From positions 248,001 to 312,000 of the forward strand of contig NZ_JAIFRO010000002.1 of NCBI RefSeq assembly GCF_019659805.1: a stretch of 64,000 bases of DNA, in the 5' to 3' direction. The notes beneath the pieces are model-generated. The model was given only the letters and a program-made list of their open reading frames with translations, was not told the DNA's origin and did no database searches. A program made the translations under genes and the position numbers. Every line of letters starts with the position of its first letter. Within the stretch, counting starts at the first letter, position 1. Origin of the DNA: Bartonella raoultii (GTDB taxonomy: Bacteria > Pseudomonadota > Alphaproteobacteria > Rhizobiales > Rhizobiaceae). Of this stretch, positions 34,625 to 45,074 are shown piece after piece.

Positions 34625-35236
34625 TTATATTTTTTTTGAAATGTTAGAATGTTCTCCAAGAATAAGTTGTTGACTTAAATCTTTATCTTTTTTCAAAGCT
34701 TCATGAATAAGTTCATCGGTAAGAACCAAATGGGCATTGGTTATATTACAAAAGGGTATAGAGACACATATAGCTTCTCCATGAGCAGTTTTATCAGTAT
34801 TCAAAGTAAAGCCATCTTGAGTGATATTTGTCAGTATTCCACGAAATTTTCGGCGCCCATCAATAGTGATTTTTGTTTCAATTTTTGCAACATGTCCCTG
34901 CCAATGAAAAAAATCAGATTTTCTTACCAATGGACGATCAATTCCAGGAGATGAGACCTCTAAATGATATTTGCGTTCAATAACATTTTGTACATCAAGA
35001 AGGGGGGAAACCGTTCGACTTATAGTTTCGCAATCTTCTATTGTCATAGAACCATCAGCACGTTCAGCCATAATCTGAAGCGTTAAACCATTTTGCCCAA
35101 GGAGTTTCACGCGAACCAAACGAAAACCCAATGGTGTAAGCAATGGTGTAATGAGAGCAGCAATTTGTGCTTCAGTGCCATCTTCTTCAAAAAGACGCGG
35201 CTCATTAATATCACTTATTTTTTCCATTGCACCCAT
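34625..35236 (-). CDS. rimP: Ribosome maturation factor RimP
   Basis: A 203-residue 30S assembly factor. The N-terminal domain has ITPLLTPLGFRLVRVKLLG and DCETISRTVSPLLD; the linker VSSPGIDRPL and the Sm-like C-terminal domain (RGILTNITQDGFTL) follow. The frame stays open to a GTG at 35287, but that lies inside a terminator hairpin (35260-35291), so translation must begin downstream, at ATG 35236 or ATG 35227 (MEKIS). I give 35236; the Shine-Dalgarno is weak for both. Confidence 0.92.
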   Translation of the reverse strand: MGAMEKISDINEPRLFEEDGTEAQIAALITPLLTPLGFRLVRVKLLGQNGLTLQIMAERADGSMTIEDCETISRTVSPLLDVQNVIERKYHLEVSSPGIDRPLVRKSDFFHWQGHVAKIETKITIDGRRKFRGILTNITQDGFTLNTDKTAHGEAICVSIPFCNITNAHLVLTDELIHEALKKDKDLSQQLILGEHSNISKKI

Positions 35237-35259
35237 ACATTTTATCCATTTTATGATAT

Positions 35260-35291
35260 TAAAAAAGAGCGGGTCCACATGGCCCACTCTT
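35260..35291 (-). terminator. Rho-independent terminator between trmB and rimP
   Basis: On the minus strand AAGAGTGGG (35291-35283) pairs with CCCGCTCTT (35273-35265), with a T-G pair, around a 9-base loop, and is followed by TTTTTT. It separates metK-trmB from the rimP operon and limits how far upstream rimP can start. Confidence 0.85.
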
Positions 35292-35373
35292 CACCATAAG
35301 ATCAAGAATGTATCTATTGATACTCTTAAATTCACAATTTTTCAAGTTTTTTATAAGAAAAGCATTTTATCAT

Positions 35374-36075
35374 CTATATTTTGATGAAAGTAAGATAGGT
35401 AGGTATCCGCTCTTCACGTAAAGCTTTCGCTTCATAGCGGGTTCCTGACCATAATGGATAAGGAGTCTTCCAGTCCTTAGGTTTTTCTGCTTCCCATTCA
35501 AAATTATTATGGTGTATACAATGGTAGAGAGTCCAATTGACATAACTATCAATATCACTGGCAAAACGGAATTTTTTGCCTTTTTTAAGAACGCGAGCAA
35601 AACGGTTGAGATTTTTCATATTGATAAAGCGTCGTTTCCAATGCTTTTTTTTAGGCCACGGATCGGGATAAAAGAGGTCTATTCCATCAAGTGAAGCACT
35701 GGGAAGCCAATCAAGGAGGTTTGTAGCATCATCATTATAAAGACGAAGGTGACTTTGATGGTGTTTACATTGTTCAAGAGACATTAATATTTTTGCTATA
35801 CCATTGATAAAAGGCTCGATACCGATAAAACCAGTTTGTGGAAAATGTTCCATTTCGTGGAGCAAATGTTCACCTCCGCCAAAGCCAATTTCAAGCCGAA
35901 CTTCTTTCACTCTACTAGAAAATAAAGATGTGAGATCTAAAGGGGGACGATTATTTAAATCAATGTTAAGAGCTGGAAGAAGCTTTTCTATACGTGCAAG
36001 CTGATTTTTTCGTAGCCGTTTTCCTTGTCGGCGACCAAAAAAGGCTTCACTTATACGTAGTTTATGATCAATCAT
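35374..36075 (-). CDS. trmB: tRNA (guanine-46-N7)-methyltransferase TrmB
   Basis: A 233-residue methyltransferase that places m7G46 in tRNA. The SAM loop is [11 protein letters not shown], and the family signature [16 protein letters not shown] is intact, as is the C-terminal [15 protein letters not shown]. It overlaps metK by four bases, which links a SAM-using enzyme with the SAM synthetase. Confidence 0.95.
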   Translation of the reverse strand: MIDHKLRISEAFFGRRQGKRLRKNQLARIEKLLPALNIDLNNRPPLDLTSLFSSRVKEVRLEIGFGGGEHLLHEMEHFPQTGFIGIEPFINGIAKILMSLEQCKHHQSHLRLYNDDATNLLDWLPSASLDGIDLFYPDPWPKKKHWKRRFINMKNLNRFARVLKKGKKFRFASDIDSYVNWTLYHCIHHNNFEWEAEKPKDWKTPYPLWSGTRYEAKALREERIPTYLTFIKI

Positions 36076-37340
36076 GATACTGTAATCATTTTTTGAAGTG
36101 TTTCAACCAGATCAGTTTTTTCCCATGAAAATGAACCATCCTGCTTTGGCTTACGTCCAAAATGACCATAGGCAGCTGTTTTTGTATAAATAGGTTTATT
36201 GAGATTAAGATGTTTTCGGATACCTGTCGGTGAAAGATCCATTATTTTACGAATAGCTGCTTCAATAATATTTTCATCAACTTTCCCTGTTCCATGAAGA
36301 TTAAGATAAATGGATAAGGGTTGTGCAATACCAATTGCATAGGAGAGTTGAATGGTGCATCGTTCTGCTAAGTTAGCTGCAACAATATTCTTAGCTAGAT
36401 AACGTGCAGCATAGGCTGCTGAACGATCAACTTTTGTTGTGTCTTTTCCTGAAAATGCTCCTCCGCCATGAGGTGCTGCTCCTCCATAAGTATCAACAAT
36501 AATTTTACGTCCTGTTAGCCCAGCATCGCTTTGAGGACCACCAATAACAAATTTTCCTGTTGGATTAATATACCAATGACATTGAGCGGAAATAGGAATA
36601 TCGTGCAAAGCTTGGCGAATATAAGGTTCAACTACTGTGCGAACTTTATCGGAATTCCAACTTTCATCCAGATGCTGTGTTGAAAGAACGATGGATGTTA
36701 CCTCTATAGGTTTTCCATTTTTATAGCGTATTGTAATCTGGCTTTTAGCGTCTGGTCCTAATTTTCCGGTTTCTCCTTCTCCTTTATGGCGGGCTGCTGC
36801 AAGAAGTTTTAGAATCTTATGTGCATAATAAATTGGTGCTGGCATAAGGTCTGGTGTTTCGCGGCAAGCATATCCAAACATAATGCCCTGATCACCTGCT
36901 CCTTCTTCGCCGTGTCGATCCATAGCATTATCAACTCCGCGTGCAATATCTGTTGATTGAGGACGTAAAAGAACATCAATTTTGACAGTCTTCCAATGGA
37001 AACCTATTTGTTCATAACCAATTGCACGAATAGCACGACGTGCTGCTGCACGAAAACGCGCAGGATTAATGAATGGACAGCCAGTTCCATCATAGACAAA
37101 TTCCCTATTTTTGTTTCTTTTTAAGAGTGTATCAGGAACACGCACTTCCCCAGCGATAACAACACGATTTACACTGACGAGAGTTTCACAAGCTACACGT
37201 ACTAACCATGGATCTGTACCAGTTTTTTGAGCTTCTCTATAGACCATATCAACAATTTCATCGGAAATACGATCGCAAATCTTATCAGGATGTCCTTCCG
37301 ATACCGACTCACTAGTAAAAAAATAATCTTGATGCGGCAT
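36072..37340 (-). CDS. metK: S-adenosylmethionine synthetase
   Basis: A 422-residue enzyme forming SAM from methionine and ATP. Signatures: [20 protein letters not shown] at the start, [12 protein letters not shown] (hexapeptide) and [23 protein letters not shown]. The form with a long variable loop is normal in alphaproteobacteria. A perfect 8-bp hairpin lies in the leader (37399-37418). I see no match to SAM-I, SAM-II or SAM/SAH riboswitch consensus there. Confidence 0.96.
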   Translation of the reverse strand: MPHQDYFFTSESVSEGHPDKICDRISDEIVDMVYREAQKTGTDPWLVRVACETLVSVNRVVIAGEVRVPDTLLKRNKNREFVYDGTGCPFINPARFRAAARRAIRAIGYEQIGFHWKTVKIDVLLRPQSTDIARGVDNAMDRHGEEGAGDQGIMFGYACRETPDLMPAPIYYAHKILKLLAAARHKGEGETGKLGPDAKSQITIRYKNGKPIEVTSIVLSTQHLDESWNSDKVRTVVEPYIRQALHDIPISAQCHWYINPTGKFVIGGPQSDAGLTGRKIIVDTYGGAAPHGGGAFSGKDTTKVDRSAAYAARYLAKNIVAANLAERCTIQLSYAIGIAQPLSIYLNLHGTGKVDENIIEAAIRKIMDLSPTGIRKHLNLNKPIYTKTAAYGHFGRKPKQDGSFSWEKTDLVETLQKMITVS

Positions 37341-37398
37341 AAGAACTCCTTCAAAAAGAAAACCAGTATTTAACTAATGTTTTCTAAAATCGTCACTC

Positions 37399-37418
37399 TT
37401 TGCCATTCCCATGGCAAA
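37399..37418 (-). promoter_or_regulatory. Perfect 8-bp hairpin in the metK leader
   Basis: TTTGCCAT and ATGGCAAA flank a 4-base loop, 59 bases upstream of the metK start on the minus strand. No T-run follows, so it is not a simple terminator. It may be an operator or an RNA element; its role is unknown. Confidence 0.45.
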
Positions 37419-37467
37419 TCGTCAATATTGATTGATATGGTAAAAACGAAAAGCTATAATTTTTATT

Positions 37468-37881
37468 TTAGAACTTGTCTGTCAAATCTTCCTCAGAAAG
37501 AGCTTTTGCCAAATCAATAATTTTTCGACGCACTTTAGCATCAGAAATATTTGTGAAAGCACGCATGAGCTGTATTCCTTCACTGCTTGAGCAAAAGTCC
37601 ATAAAATCGCTGTCACTTTCAGCAAAACCGTCTACTTGTTGGGAGGCAAGACCTTTATCAAAAAAGTAGGAAACGGGTACATCCATAATTTCCGCAATCG
37701 CTTGAAGACGGCTTGCACCAATACGGTTTGTACCTTTTTCATATTTTTGGATTTGCTGGAATGTAATACCTAATTTTTCACCTAGTTTTTCTTGGGTAAG
37801 TCCTAAAATATTACGACGTAAACGAATACGAGTTCCGACATAGATATCTATAGGATCAGGTTTTTTTCTAGTTTCGGTCAT
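37468..37881 (-). CDS. XRE-family helix-turn-helix regulator
   Basis: A 137-residue protein with a Cro/C1-type HTH near residues 14-68 (RIRLRRNILGLTQEKLGEKL, FQQIQKYEKGTNRIGAS) and a C-terminal half of unknown role. It lies between lnt and metK, as in other Rhizobiales, and resembles the short rhizobial regulators of the PraR type; that comparison is from memory and uncertain. ATG at 37881 fits the family; a GTG at 37905 is in frame but would add eight unneeded residues. Confidence 0.88.
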   Translation of the reverse strand: MTETRKKPDPIDIYVGTRIRLRRNILGLTQEKLGEKLGITFQQIQKYEKGTNRIGASRLQAIAEIMDVPVSYFFDKGLASQQVDGFAESDSDFMDFCSSSEGIQLMRAFTNISDAKVRRKIIDLAKALSEEDLTDKF

Positions 37882-37914
37882 AATGCAACTCTTTATTTCC
37901 AGCACTTTACTTCT

Positions 37915-37947
37915 AAACCAACATCACTTTTACTATGAGGTTGGTTT
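37915..37947. repeat. 8-bp inverted repeat between lnt and the HTH gene
   Basis: AAACCAAC (37915-37922) and GTTGGTTT (37940-37947) are exact reverse complements around 17 bases. It lies just upstream of the HTH regulator start on the minus strand. No long T-run follows; it could be an operator for the regulator or a weak terminator of lnt. Confidence 0.4.
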
Positions 37948-38028
37948 ATCATATAATTAAAATAATATGTAATAATTTTTCCCAAGGTTACTGGTACGCG
38001 CAACATAATACTATACATGGGCATGTGA

Positions 38029-39645
38029 TTATTTAAGCTGTTTTGTAGACCCAAAAACAGCATAACACAATAGCATAAGAATAAATAAGATAAAAGTAGA
38101 GAATATTCTCCACTTATTGCTCCATAAAGGGGTAATAGGTAATGGAATTTGCGCATCAATAATACCAACAACATTTTGCTGGAGAGCTACAACGATTCGT
38201 CCATAAGAATCAATGATAGCTGATATGCCATTATTGGCTGCACGTATAAGGGGAATTCCCATTTCAACGGCACGAAGCTGTGCTTGTTGAAGATGTTGGT
38301 ATGGTCCAGGTGTTACGCCAAACCATGCATCATTTGTAACATTAATGATTGCTTGAGGAGAGGGACCTTCAAAAGTCATTTCATTAGGGAATATAACTTC
38401 ATAACAAATCAATGGAAGATAGGAAAATCCATTTGGCAGGACGACAGTTTTACGCACACTAGCGGCGCTATATCCACCAATATTGTCAGCAAGAATATGT
38501 AACCCAATTTTTTTTAATAAAGTCTGATAGGGAAGATACTCCCCAAAAGGAACTAAGTGGGTCTTATCAGAAGTATTTAAAATATGACCTTGTGCATTAA
38601 TGGCTGCAATAGTATTAAAATATTGTGTTTGTTCATGAGAAGAATCGTGCACAGCACGTATCGCACCAATAATCGCCCATTGTTTGGGTTTGAGCAGGGA
38701 AGCAATACGCATTGTTATGTTAGAGTTGTCATAGAGCAGGTAAGGAATGGATGCTTCAGGCCATATGATAAAGTCAGGTTCTGGGTTTTGGTTTGTTATT
38801 GGTGTTGCACTCAGATGCATATGCGTTGCAAAAATAGTTTTTTGTACTGTATCATCTAATTTTATGTTTTGTGGGATAGAAGGCTGAACAATGCGCACCC
38901 AATAGCGACTTTTATGTTCATTGATTACACTAGGTATACTATTGAGACGATAAAATCCAAAACCACTATGCAGAAGTATTAGTGATAAGCAAAGAAAAAG
39001 TGCAGTTTTCTTTTTTTCATCTGTTAATAAAACAGTAGGTAAACTGTAGACTAAGACCGCAAGAATATTCATGCCGTAAAGCCCGACAATTGCATCAGAT
39101 TGCATGAGCATAGGTACTGGCATAGCTGTATACCCAAGAGCATTCCATGGAAAACCTGTGAAAAGGAGTGCACGTAAGCATTCTGCTAATCCTAGTGCAA
39201 AGGCTAGAATAAAAAAGCGCGCTATTCCTTTTGTCCATAACAACCCTACAAGAAATCCAGCCAAAAACCAATAAAAAGAAAGATAAAGAGGAGGACCCAA
39301 AATAGCAAATGGTACCGCCCAGCCAAAAGAGACAGGGTCCGTCAATAAAGCATTGCATAGCCACCAAAGGCTACAAATAAAATAACTAAAGCCAAAGTTT
39401 CCACAACTGAAAGCGTAGATTAAAAAACGCTTTTTAGTGTTTTGAATGCTATTTATTGTATCAAGTAAAACAATGAAAACAGGGAAGGTGAAAAAACAAA
39501 GAGGTGTCAAATAAAAAGGTGGAAGCGCAAGGGATGTGAATGCACCACATAAAAACACCCACATTTGTCGTTTCCAGCCGGTAACAGAAGACAAGAAGAG
39601 TGATATATGACTTAAAAATGTGAGATTATTTTTCAGAGAGGGCAT
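38029..39645 (-). CDS. lnt: Apolipoprotein N-acyltransferase Lnt
   Basis: A 538-residue membrane enzyme adding the third acyl chain to lipoproteins. Six to seven hydrophobic helices occupy the first 215 residues, then a nitrilase-type domain with the catalytic triad: Glu in WPEASIPYL, Lys in SDKTHLVPFGEYL and Cys in LICYEVIFP. A last membrane helix ends the protein. I chose ATG at 39645 (MPSLKNN); an ATG 18 bases further up overlaps the preceding gene more. Confidence 0.94.
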   Translation of the reverse strand: MPSLKNNLTFLSHISLFLSSVTGWKRQMWVFLCGAFTSLALPPFYLTPLCFFTFPVFIVLLDTINSIQNTKKRFLIYAFSCGNFGFSYFICSLWWLCNALLTDPVSFGWAVPFAILGPPLYLSFYWFLAGFLVGLLWTKGIARFFILAFALGLAECLRALLFTGFPWNALGYTAMPVPMLMQSDAIVGLYGMNILAVLVYSLPTVLLTDEKKKTALFLCLSLILLHSGFGFYRLNSIPSVINEHKSRYWVRIVQPSIPQNIKLDDTVQKTIFATHMHLSATPITNQNPEPDFIIWPEASIPYLLYDNSNITMRIASLLKPKQWAIIGAIRAVHDSSHEQTQYFNTIAAINAQGHILNTSDKTHLVPFGEYLPYQTLLKKIGLHILADNIGGYSAASVRKTVVLPNGFSYLPLICYEVIFPNEMTFEGPSPQAIINVTNDAWFGVTPGPYQHLQQAQLRAVEMGIPLIRAANNGISAIIDSYGRIVVALQQNVVGIIDAQIPLPITPLWSNKWRIFSTFILFILMLLCYAVFGSTKQLK

Positions 39646-40645
39646 TTTTCTCAAAATTTTCATTTTTTGGAATGCGAAAAATGCGCAATCTCTTAATCCG
39701 ACGTTTATCTGCTTCTAAAATGCGGAATCGATAGCCAGGTACTGCTTCAATGATTTCACCTTTTGCAGGAATACGATCAAGAATGGAGACAATTAAACCA
39801 CCAATAGTATCGACTTCATCACCATATTCTCCGACAATAAAATCAGGACCAAGAGCTTTTTCTACATCTTCTAGTTCGGTTTTTGCGTCAACAAGCCATT
39901 TATTATTGGGTTCACGTACGATAGCATTATCGACATTATCATGTTCGTCTTCAATATCTCCAACGACCAATTCGACGATATCTTCCATAGAAACTAAACC
40001 ATCTGTTCCTCCATGCTCATCAATGACTAAAGCCATTTGTGTTCGTGTGGTTTGCATTCTTGTTAATAATTTACTTGCTAGCATGGATCCAGGCACAAAA
40101 AGAACTGTTCGAATCAGCCCCAATTCACCAATTGGGGTATATAAGTCTGCATGATTTATCTGGAGCAAATCGGGCTTTTGTGTTGTTTGAACAGATTGTA
40201 TAATGAAGCGTGTCATGTAGTTAAGGATATCGCGGATATGAATCATTCCCCTAGGATCATCTAAGGTTTCAGCATAAACAGGTATGCGAGAGTGCCCAAT
40301 TTTTGCAAAACAATTAAGGGCTTCTCCAAGAGGAGTATTGATTTCCAATGCTTCGATTTCAGAACGTGGAATCATAACATCATCAATACGCGCTTCACGC
40401 AAGTGTAAGATATTATGGAGCATAGTACGTTCTTCAGGTGAAAAGGGAGCTGTATCTTTTTCATGATCAGCAGTGAGTGCAACAGTAAGGTCATCACGTA
40501 GTGATGTAGAATTGCGCCCACGTAAGAATGAAAATAAGTGATTTATCAAGGAACATCTTTCTGTAGGATTTTCCTGTTGAGAAGAATACTTTTCAATATT
40601 AGAAGATGTTTGACCGTTATTTTGCGTATTTACTTTATTTGTCAT
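39626..40645 (-). CDS. CorC/HlyC-family CBS-domain protein
   Basis: A 339-residue cytoplasmic protein with two CBS domains (DVMIPRSEIEALEI, HSRIPVYAETLDDPRGMIHIRDIL) and a C-terminal CorC_HlyC domain (GGLIVSILDRIPAKGEI). Relatives are linked to Mg/Co efflux or act as membrane-trafficked regulators; the old name hemolysin C is misleading. There are no membrane helices. ATG at 40645 begins MTNKVN; a TTG at 40681 is in frame. It overlaps lnt by about 20 bases. Confidence 0.9.
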   Translation of the reverse strand: MTNKVNTQNNGQTSSNIEKYSSQQENPTERCSLINHLFSFLRGRNSTSLRDDLTVALTADHEKDTAPFSPEERTMLHNILHLREARIDDVMIPRSEIEALEINTPLGEALNCFAKIGHSRIPVYAETLDDPRGMIHIRDILNYMTRFIIQSVQTTQKPDLLQINHADLYTPIGELGLIRTVLFVPGSMLASKLLTRMQTTRTQMALVIDEHGGTDGLVSMEDIVELVVGDIEDEHDNVDNAIVREPNNKWLVDAKTELEDVEKALGPDFIVGEYGDEVDTIGGLIVSILDRIPAKGEIIEAVPGYRFRILEADKRRIKRLRIFRIPKNENFEKNALSEK

Positions 40646-40719
40646 GGTTTTGAAATCTTCTAAATTTTCTTTATAATACAAGATACTTTATAGTATGTTT
40701 GTGATATATATTTTTAAAA

Positions 40720-41211
40720 TTAATTTCTATCATTTTTTAAAAATTCCGCATACGGATCCTGTATGAAAAGCTTTCGAAGAATTTCTCTTTCGAGTTCTTC
40801 CATGTGGTATGCTTCATCATCTGTTTCATGATTATACCCCAATAAATGGAGGATACCATGAATAATCATATGTGTTAAATGATCTTGGAATTTTTTTCCT
40901 TCTTTCTTTGCTTCAAGAACAACAGTTTCTCGTGCAATAACAATATCACCCAGCATAGGGCCAGGAGGATCTCCAGCTTTAAGAGGAAAAGCAGGAAAGG
41001 ATAACACATTAGTGGGTTTATTTTTACCTCGCCATTGTGCATTAATCTGGGTCATATGTTTATCATCTGTAAAAAGCAAGCTAATTTCACTTACAACATT
41101 TTCTAATGAAACATGACGCATCGTTTCTATTAATGCTTTTTCAGTGATGTTATAAAGCATTTTCTCCTCACTCCACCCAGTGCTTTGAACAGTTATATCA
41201 ATAGTAATCAT
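40720..41211 (-). CDS. ybeY: Endoribonuclease YbeY
   Basis: A 163-residue metal-dependent endoribonuclease for 16S rRNA 3'-end maturation and ribosome quality control. The zinc motif [12 protein letters not shown] matches HGxLHLxGyDH. The segment NVLSFPAFP before it is also conserved. The start overlaps the phoH stop by four bases. Confidence 0.95.
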   Translation of the reverse strand: MITIDITVQSTGWSEEKMLYNITEKALIETMRHVSLENVVSEISLLFTDDKHMTQINAQWRGKNKPTNVLSFPAFPLKAGDPPGPMLGDIVIARETVVLEAKKEGKKFQDHLTHMIIHGILHLLGYNHETDDEAYHMEELEREILRKLFIQDPYAEFLKNDRN

Positions 41212-42332
41212 GATGAATCAAATTTATTTTTTGAGATATTGTATGAGAGGGACATTTCTTCGTTCTGTACTCTAGAATCATGATCATAAGCACGTACAAT
41301 AGCGGCAACAAGAGGATGACGTACAACATCTCTTTCATTAAAGCGAACAATTGCGATATTGTCTACGTGTGAAAGAATGCGAATTGCTTCAATTAAACCA
41401 GACTTCTGTTTTTCAGGCAAATCAATTTGGCTTATATCACCGGTAACAATCATGCGCGTTCCTTCTCCCAGACGCGTGAGAAACATTTTCATTTGCATGG
41501 GTGTAGTATTTTGCGCTTCATCAAGAATAACCGCAGCATGAGAAAGTGTTCGACCACGCATAAAAGCAAGAGGAGCAATTTCTATGACACCAGAAGCTAA
41601 AATACGTTCTACTTTTTCAATGGGCATCATATCATAGAGGGCATCATAAAGTGGTCGTAAATATGGATCGACTTTTTCTTTGAGATCGCCAGGAAGGAAA
41701 CCAAGATGTTCTCCCGCTTCAACGGCAGGACGTGAAAGAATAATTCGTTCAATGATGCCACGCTCTAAAAGCATAGCAGCATGAGCAACAGCAAGATATG
41801 TTTTACCTGTTCCTGCTGGCCCTATACCAAAAACAAGTTCATTATTTTCCATTGCGTGTATGTAAATATCTTGTGTAGGAGTGCGAGCATGGATTGTTTT
41901 TTTATGGGTACTCAACTGCGCGGGTATAGGTTTTGTTGTGGATTTGCGTGTTTTTGGTGCATCTTGCTGTTTTTGCGTTAAACTTACCATAGCAATCGCT
42001 CCTTCTATATCTGATAAAGTGAGCTCTTGATGTACTGTAGCGTATTTATAAAGTTGCTGTAATATATATTGTGCATGTTTTATAGCAGTTGTTTTTCCAT
42101 AAATTAAAACTTCATTACTGCGTGGATAAATATGAATTTTGAGTCTTTTTTCGATATAAGTAAGATTTTCGTTGAACTTGCCAAAGACTGTTTTTGCATA
42201 TTTGTTATCTTCAAAAATAATGACAACATGATCAACATCTGAAGCTCTTTCTTTCCCTGAAAGATCAGTATTTTCAGGAAAGGCATTTATTTTTTTCTTA
42301 ATATGTTTTAATTTTTCGGCTGAAACTTTCAC
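41208..42332 (-). CDS. PhoH-like ATPase
   Basis: A 374-residue PhoH/PhoL protein: an N-terminal RNA-binding (KH-like) region ([18 protein letters not shown]), then the P-loop ATPase with Walker [14 protein letters not shown] and Walker [11 protein letters not shown]. It is thought to act with YbeY in RNA metabolism, and the two are translationally coupled here. Confidence 0.93.
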   Translation of the reverse strand: MKVSAEKLKHIKKKINAFPENTDLSGKERASDVDHVVIIFEDNKYAKTVFGKFNENLTYIEKRLKIHIYPRSNEVLIYGKTTAIKHAQYILQQLYKYATVHQELTLSDIEGAIAMVSLTQKQQDAPKTRKSTTKPIPAQLSTHKKTIHARTPTQDIYIHAMENNELVFGIGPAGTGKTYLAVAHAAMLLERGIIERIILSRPAVEAGEHLGFLPGDLKEKVDPYLRPLYDALYDMMPIEKVERILASGVIEIAPLAFMRGRTLSHAAVILDEAQNTTPMQMKMFLTRLGEGTRMIVTGDISQIDLPEKQKSGLIEAIRILSHVDNIAIVRFNERDVVRHPLVAAIVRAYDHDSRVQNEEMSLSYNISKNKFDSS

Positions 42333-42491
42333 TTATTCTCCCGTATTGAGCAAGTATTAACAGTCTTTTTGAGTAAATTTTTAAAAAGTAATATATATTT
42401 TATAAAGTGTATGTTTGAAGTATAATCATTTCTTTCAAAGGAAAAATAATTTTCTGAAACATATGTTTTAAATTAGCCATCAAAGATATAT

Positions 42492-43868
42492 TTATGCGTT
42501 TGCTATTTCACCAACAAAGCTGTTTGAGCCTGCATTTTTAATATGAATTGCCATAACAGTTCCAGTAGAAGCTTCTGTATTCACAACAACAGGTAAAAGC
42601 CAAGGTGAACGACCAATCATTTGCCCAGAGTGACGGCCGACTTTTTCAATGAGAACATCGGTTGTTTGTCCAATTTTAGAACGCAGAAACGCATTTTGTT
42701 GTTCCAAGAGAAGAACTTGTAAATGTTGAAGGCGGGCATCTTTTACAGCTTCATCAACATGATTTTTCATTGTTGCACCAACTGTTCCAGGTCGAGGTGA
42801 ATACTTAAAAGAATAGGCTGCACTATATTGCACTTGTTTAATAAGCTTAATGGTTTCTTCAAAATCTTCATCTGTTTCCCCTGGAAATCCTACAATAAAG
42901 TCGCCTGAAAAAGCAATGTCAGGTCGTGCTGTCCGGATTTTTTCTATAAGATGAAGATAATGAGTACTTTTGTGTTGGCGATTCATTGCTTTTAAGATGC
43001 GATCTGAACCTGATTGGACAGGAAGATGTAGATAAGGCATCAATATATCAAGGTCTCGGTGTGCTGCGATAAGGCTGTCATCCATATCACGTGGATGGCT
43101 AGTTGTATAACGCAAGCGCTTTAAACCATCTAGTTTTGCCAGATGATGAAGAAGATCGCCAAGACGCCAAGTTTTACCATTTACATTTTGACCATGCCAG
43201 CCATTTACATTTTGTCCAAGCAGGGTAATTTCTTTAACACCAGCATCAATAAGTTGTTTAGCTTCCTCAGTAATTTGCTCAACAGATCGCGATATTTCCG
43301 CACCACGTGTGTAAGGAACAACACAAAAGGTACAAAATTTATCACAGCCTTCCTGTACCGTTAAAAATGCACTGACACCTCGTTTTCTTACAGTACGTTT
43401 ATTATGGGGTGGTAAGTGAGCAAATTTATCTTCAACAGCATAGTCTGTTTCGATAACTTTTTTCCCTTGTTTGGCTTTTTCTAACAAGTCTGGCAAGCGA
43501 TGATACATTTGCGGACCAATAACAAGATCCACTATTGGTGCACGGCGTAAAATTTCACTTCCTTCGGCTTGTGCAACACAACCAGTTACACCAACCATGA
43601 GAGGTTTATCAGGGGTTCTTTCTTGACGCATTACGCGCAAGCGTCCCAAATCAGAATAGAGCTTTTCTGCTGCCTTTTCACGAATATGACAGGTATTAAC
43701 AAGAATAAGGTCTGCATCATTAGGGGTTTGTGTCGTAACATAACCTTGTGCATTGAGGCTATCAGTCATTCGTTGGCTGTCATAAACATTCATTTGACAT
43801 CCATAAGTTTTTATAAAAACCTTTTTAGGAGCAACTGGGGGTATATTTTTAGGATTTTCTTTATTCAT
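42492..43868 (-). CDS. miaB: tRNA-2-methylthio-N6-isopentenyladenosine synthase MiaB
   Basis: A 458-residue radical-SAM methylthiotransferase acting on A37 of tRNAs. The N-terminal MTTase domain has [17 protein letters not shown] and [10 protein letters not shown], giving the three Cys of the auxiliary cluster. The radical-SAM cluster motif is [13 protein letters not shown] domain ends the protein. Length is normal. Confidence 0.96.
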   Translation of the reverse strand: MNKENPKNIPPVAPKKVFIKTYGCQMNVYDSQRMTDSLNAQGYVTTQTPNDADLILVNTCHIREKAAEKLYSDLGRLRVMRQERTPDKPLMVGVTGCVAQAEGSEILRRAPIVDLVIGPQMYHRLPDLLEKAKQGKKVIETDYAVEDKFAHLPPHNKRTVRKRGVSAFLTVQEGCDKFCTFCVVPYTRGAEISRSVEQITEEAKQLIDAGVKEITLLGQNVNGWHGQNVNGKTWRLGDLLHHLAKLDGLKRLRYTTSHPRDMDDSLIAAHRDLDILMPYLHLPVQSGSDRILKAMNRQHKSTHYLHLIEKIRTARPDIAFSGDFIVGFPGETDEDFEETIKLIKQVQYSAAYSFKYSPRPGTVGATMKNHVDEAVKDARLQHLQVLLLEQQNAFLRSKIGQTTDVLIEKVGRHSGQMIGRSPWLLPVVVNTEASTGTVMAIHIKNAGSNSFVGEIANA

Positions 43869-43899
43869 AGCGCATGTCTAAATGTTTTTTATACAAATC

Positions 43900-44391
43900 T
43901 CAATCTATTTGCTTAAAAGTTTTTTGCATAACGATTGCATTTCCGTGGCTATTTGGGGATTGATAATAGGCAAGACGTTTAGAAATTTTTTGAAATTCAA
44001 AACGTTTATAAAGATTTAAAGCGGAAAAATTTGTTTCTTCTACCTCCAGAAAAAGTTTTATAGCGCGTTCATGATGAAGATAGCGAAGCATATTATCGAT
44101 AAGTAAGGTACCAATTCCTTGTCGACGAAAATGAGGATGGACGGCAATCGTGATGATTTCTGCTTCATCAAGAATAAGACGGCAGAGGCAAAAGCCTAAA
44201 ATTTTATGAGGTTGATCAATAAGAGTAGCTTTATATCCAAAAATAGAGCGATCTTGTAAAAAATGATCAAAAGTTTGTTTTTCCCAAGCAGGGATAAAAC
44301 AATGTTGATGAATTTTATAAAGGGAAGTGCTATCACCAATTTGTAGTGGAGCAACCCAAAAATATTTTTTTGTTAATGAAAATCCAGCCAT
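43900..44391 (-). CDS. rimI: Ribosomal-protein-alanine N-acetyltransferase RimI-like
   Basis: A 163-residue GNAT acetyltransferase with the acetyl-CoA loop HPHFRRQGIGTLLID and FLEVEETNFSALNLYKRFEF. By family it acetylates the N-terminus of ribosomal protein S18. ATG overlaps the tsaB stop by one base (TAATG), so the two are coupled. Confidence 0.92.
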   Translation of the reverse strand: MAGFSLTKKYFWVAPLQIGDSTSLYKIHQHCFIPAWEKQTFDHFLQDRSIFGYKATLIDQPHKILGFCLCRLILDEAEIITIAVHPHFRRQGIGTLLIDNMLRYLHHERAIKLFLEVEETNFSALNLYKRFEFQKISKRLAYYQSPNSHGNAIVMQKTFKQID

Positions 44392-45074
44392 TATTTCTGT
44401 CGAGGTAAAGCAAAATTGGTTTGTTGTTTTGCATCAGCATTACGTAAATAAAGTGGACGAGGGCGATCTTGTGGTTGTTTATTTGCAGCAAGATAAGCAT
44501 AACATAAAATATCAGCTGCCTCACATAAAGTTGGGTCTCGTATAATTTCTTTGTTTACTTTGTTATGTTTCATATACATTGTGACAATATCAGCTGCCGG
44601 ACCAGTAAGTTGTGTTTGTTGTGGTAAATCTTTAATGATCTGTTCAATTGTTTTTAAGCCTGGTGTTCCTAAAGGTGTAAGATCTTTATTAAAATTTTGA
44701 TGATAGAAACCCTCCCTTCCAGCTTCCATGACAACAGAGATTGTTGAAGCAGTATTTGTCTTTCTTATTTGTGCTGCCAATGCTTCCAATGCACTGACTC
44801 CAACAGCAGGTATTTTTAGTGCTAGCGATAAAGCCCTTGCTGTTGAAACACCTACACGCACGCCAGTGAAGGATCCTGGTCCAATATTGACAGCAATCCG
44901 ATTAACTTGATCAAGAGTAATATTGGTTTGTGCCGTTATTTTTGCGATATATCCAATAAGTTTTTCCGCATGTCCTTTGTTCATATGTTCACTAAGACGT
45001 GCAATAACAGATTTGTGATGAACAAGTGCAACAGCACAATAGATTGAAGCAGTGTCTATGGCAAGGATAAGCAT
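44391..45074 (-). CDS. tsaB: tRNA threonylcarbamoyladenosine biosynthesis protein TsaB
   Basis: A 227-residue ASKHA-fold partner of TsaD in t6A37 synthesis. The N-terminal phosphate-1 region is LAIDTASIYCAVAL, followed by NIGPGSFTGVRVGVSTARALS. It is the first gene of a minus-strand run leading through rimI to miaB. Confidence 0.95.
   Translation of the reverse strand: MLILAIDTASIYCAVALVHHKSVIARLSEHMNKGHAEKLIGYIAKITAQTNITLDQVNRIAVNIGPGSFTGVRVGVSTARALSLALKIPAVGVSALEALAAQIRKTNTASTISVVMEAGREGFYHQNFNKDLTPLGTPGLKTIEQIIKDLPQQTQLTGPAADIVTMYMKHNKVNKEIIRDPTLCEAADILCYAYLAANKQPQDRPRPLYLRNADAKQQTNFALPRQK

Noticed and set aside
37341-37467. SAM riboswitch upstream of metK
   Set aside because: The leader has a perfect hairpin but none of the conserved elements of SAM-I, SAM-II or SAM/SAH classes that I can recognise.
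39750-40154. 134-codon plus-strand ORF inside the CorC-like gene
   Set aside because: Ser/Ile/Thr-rich mirror of a well-conserved CBS/CorC frame.
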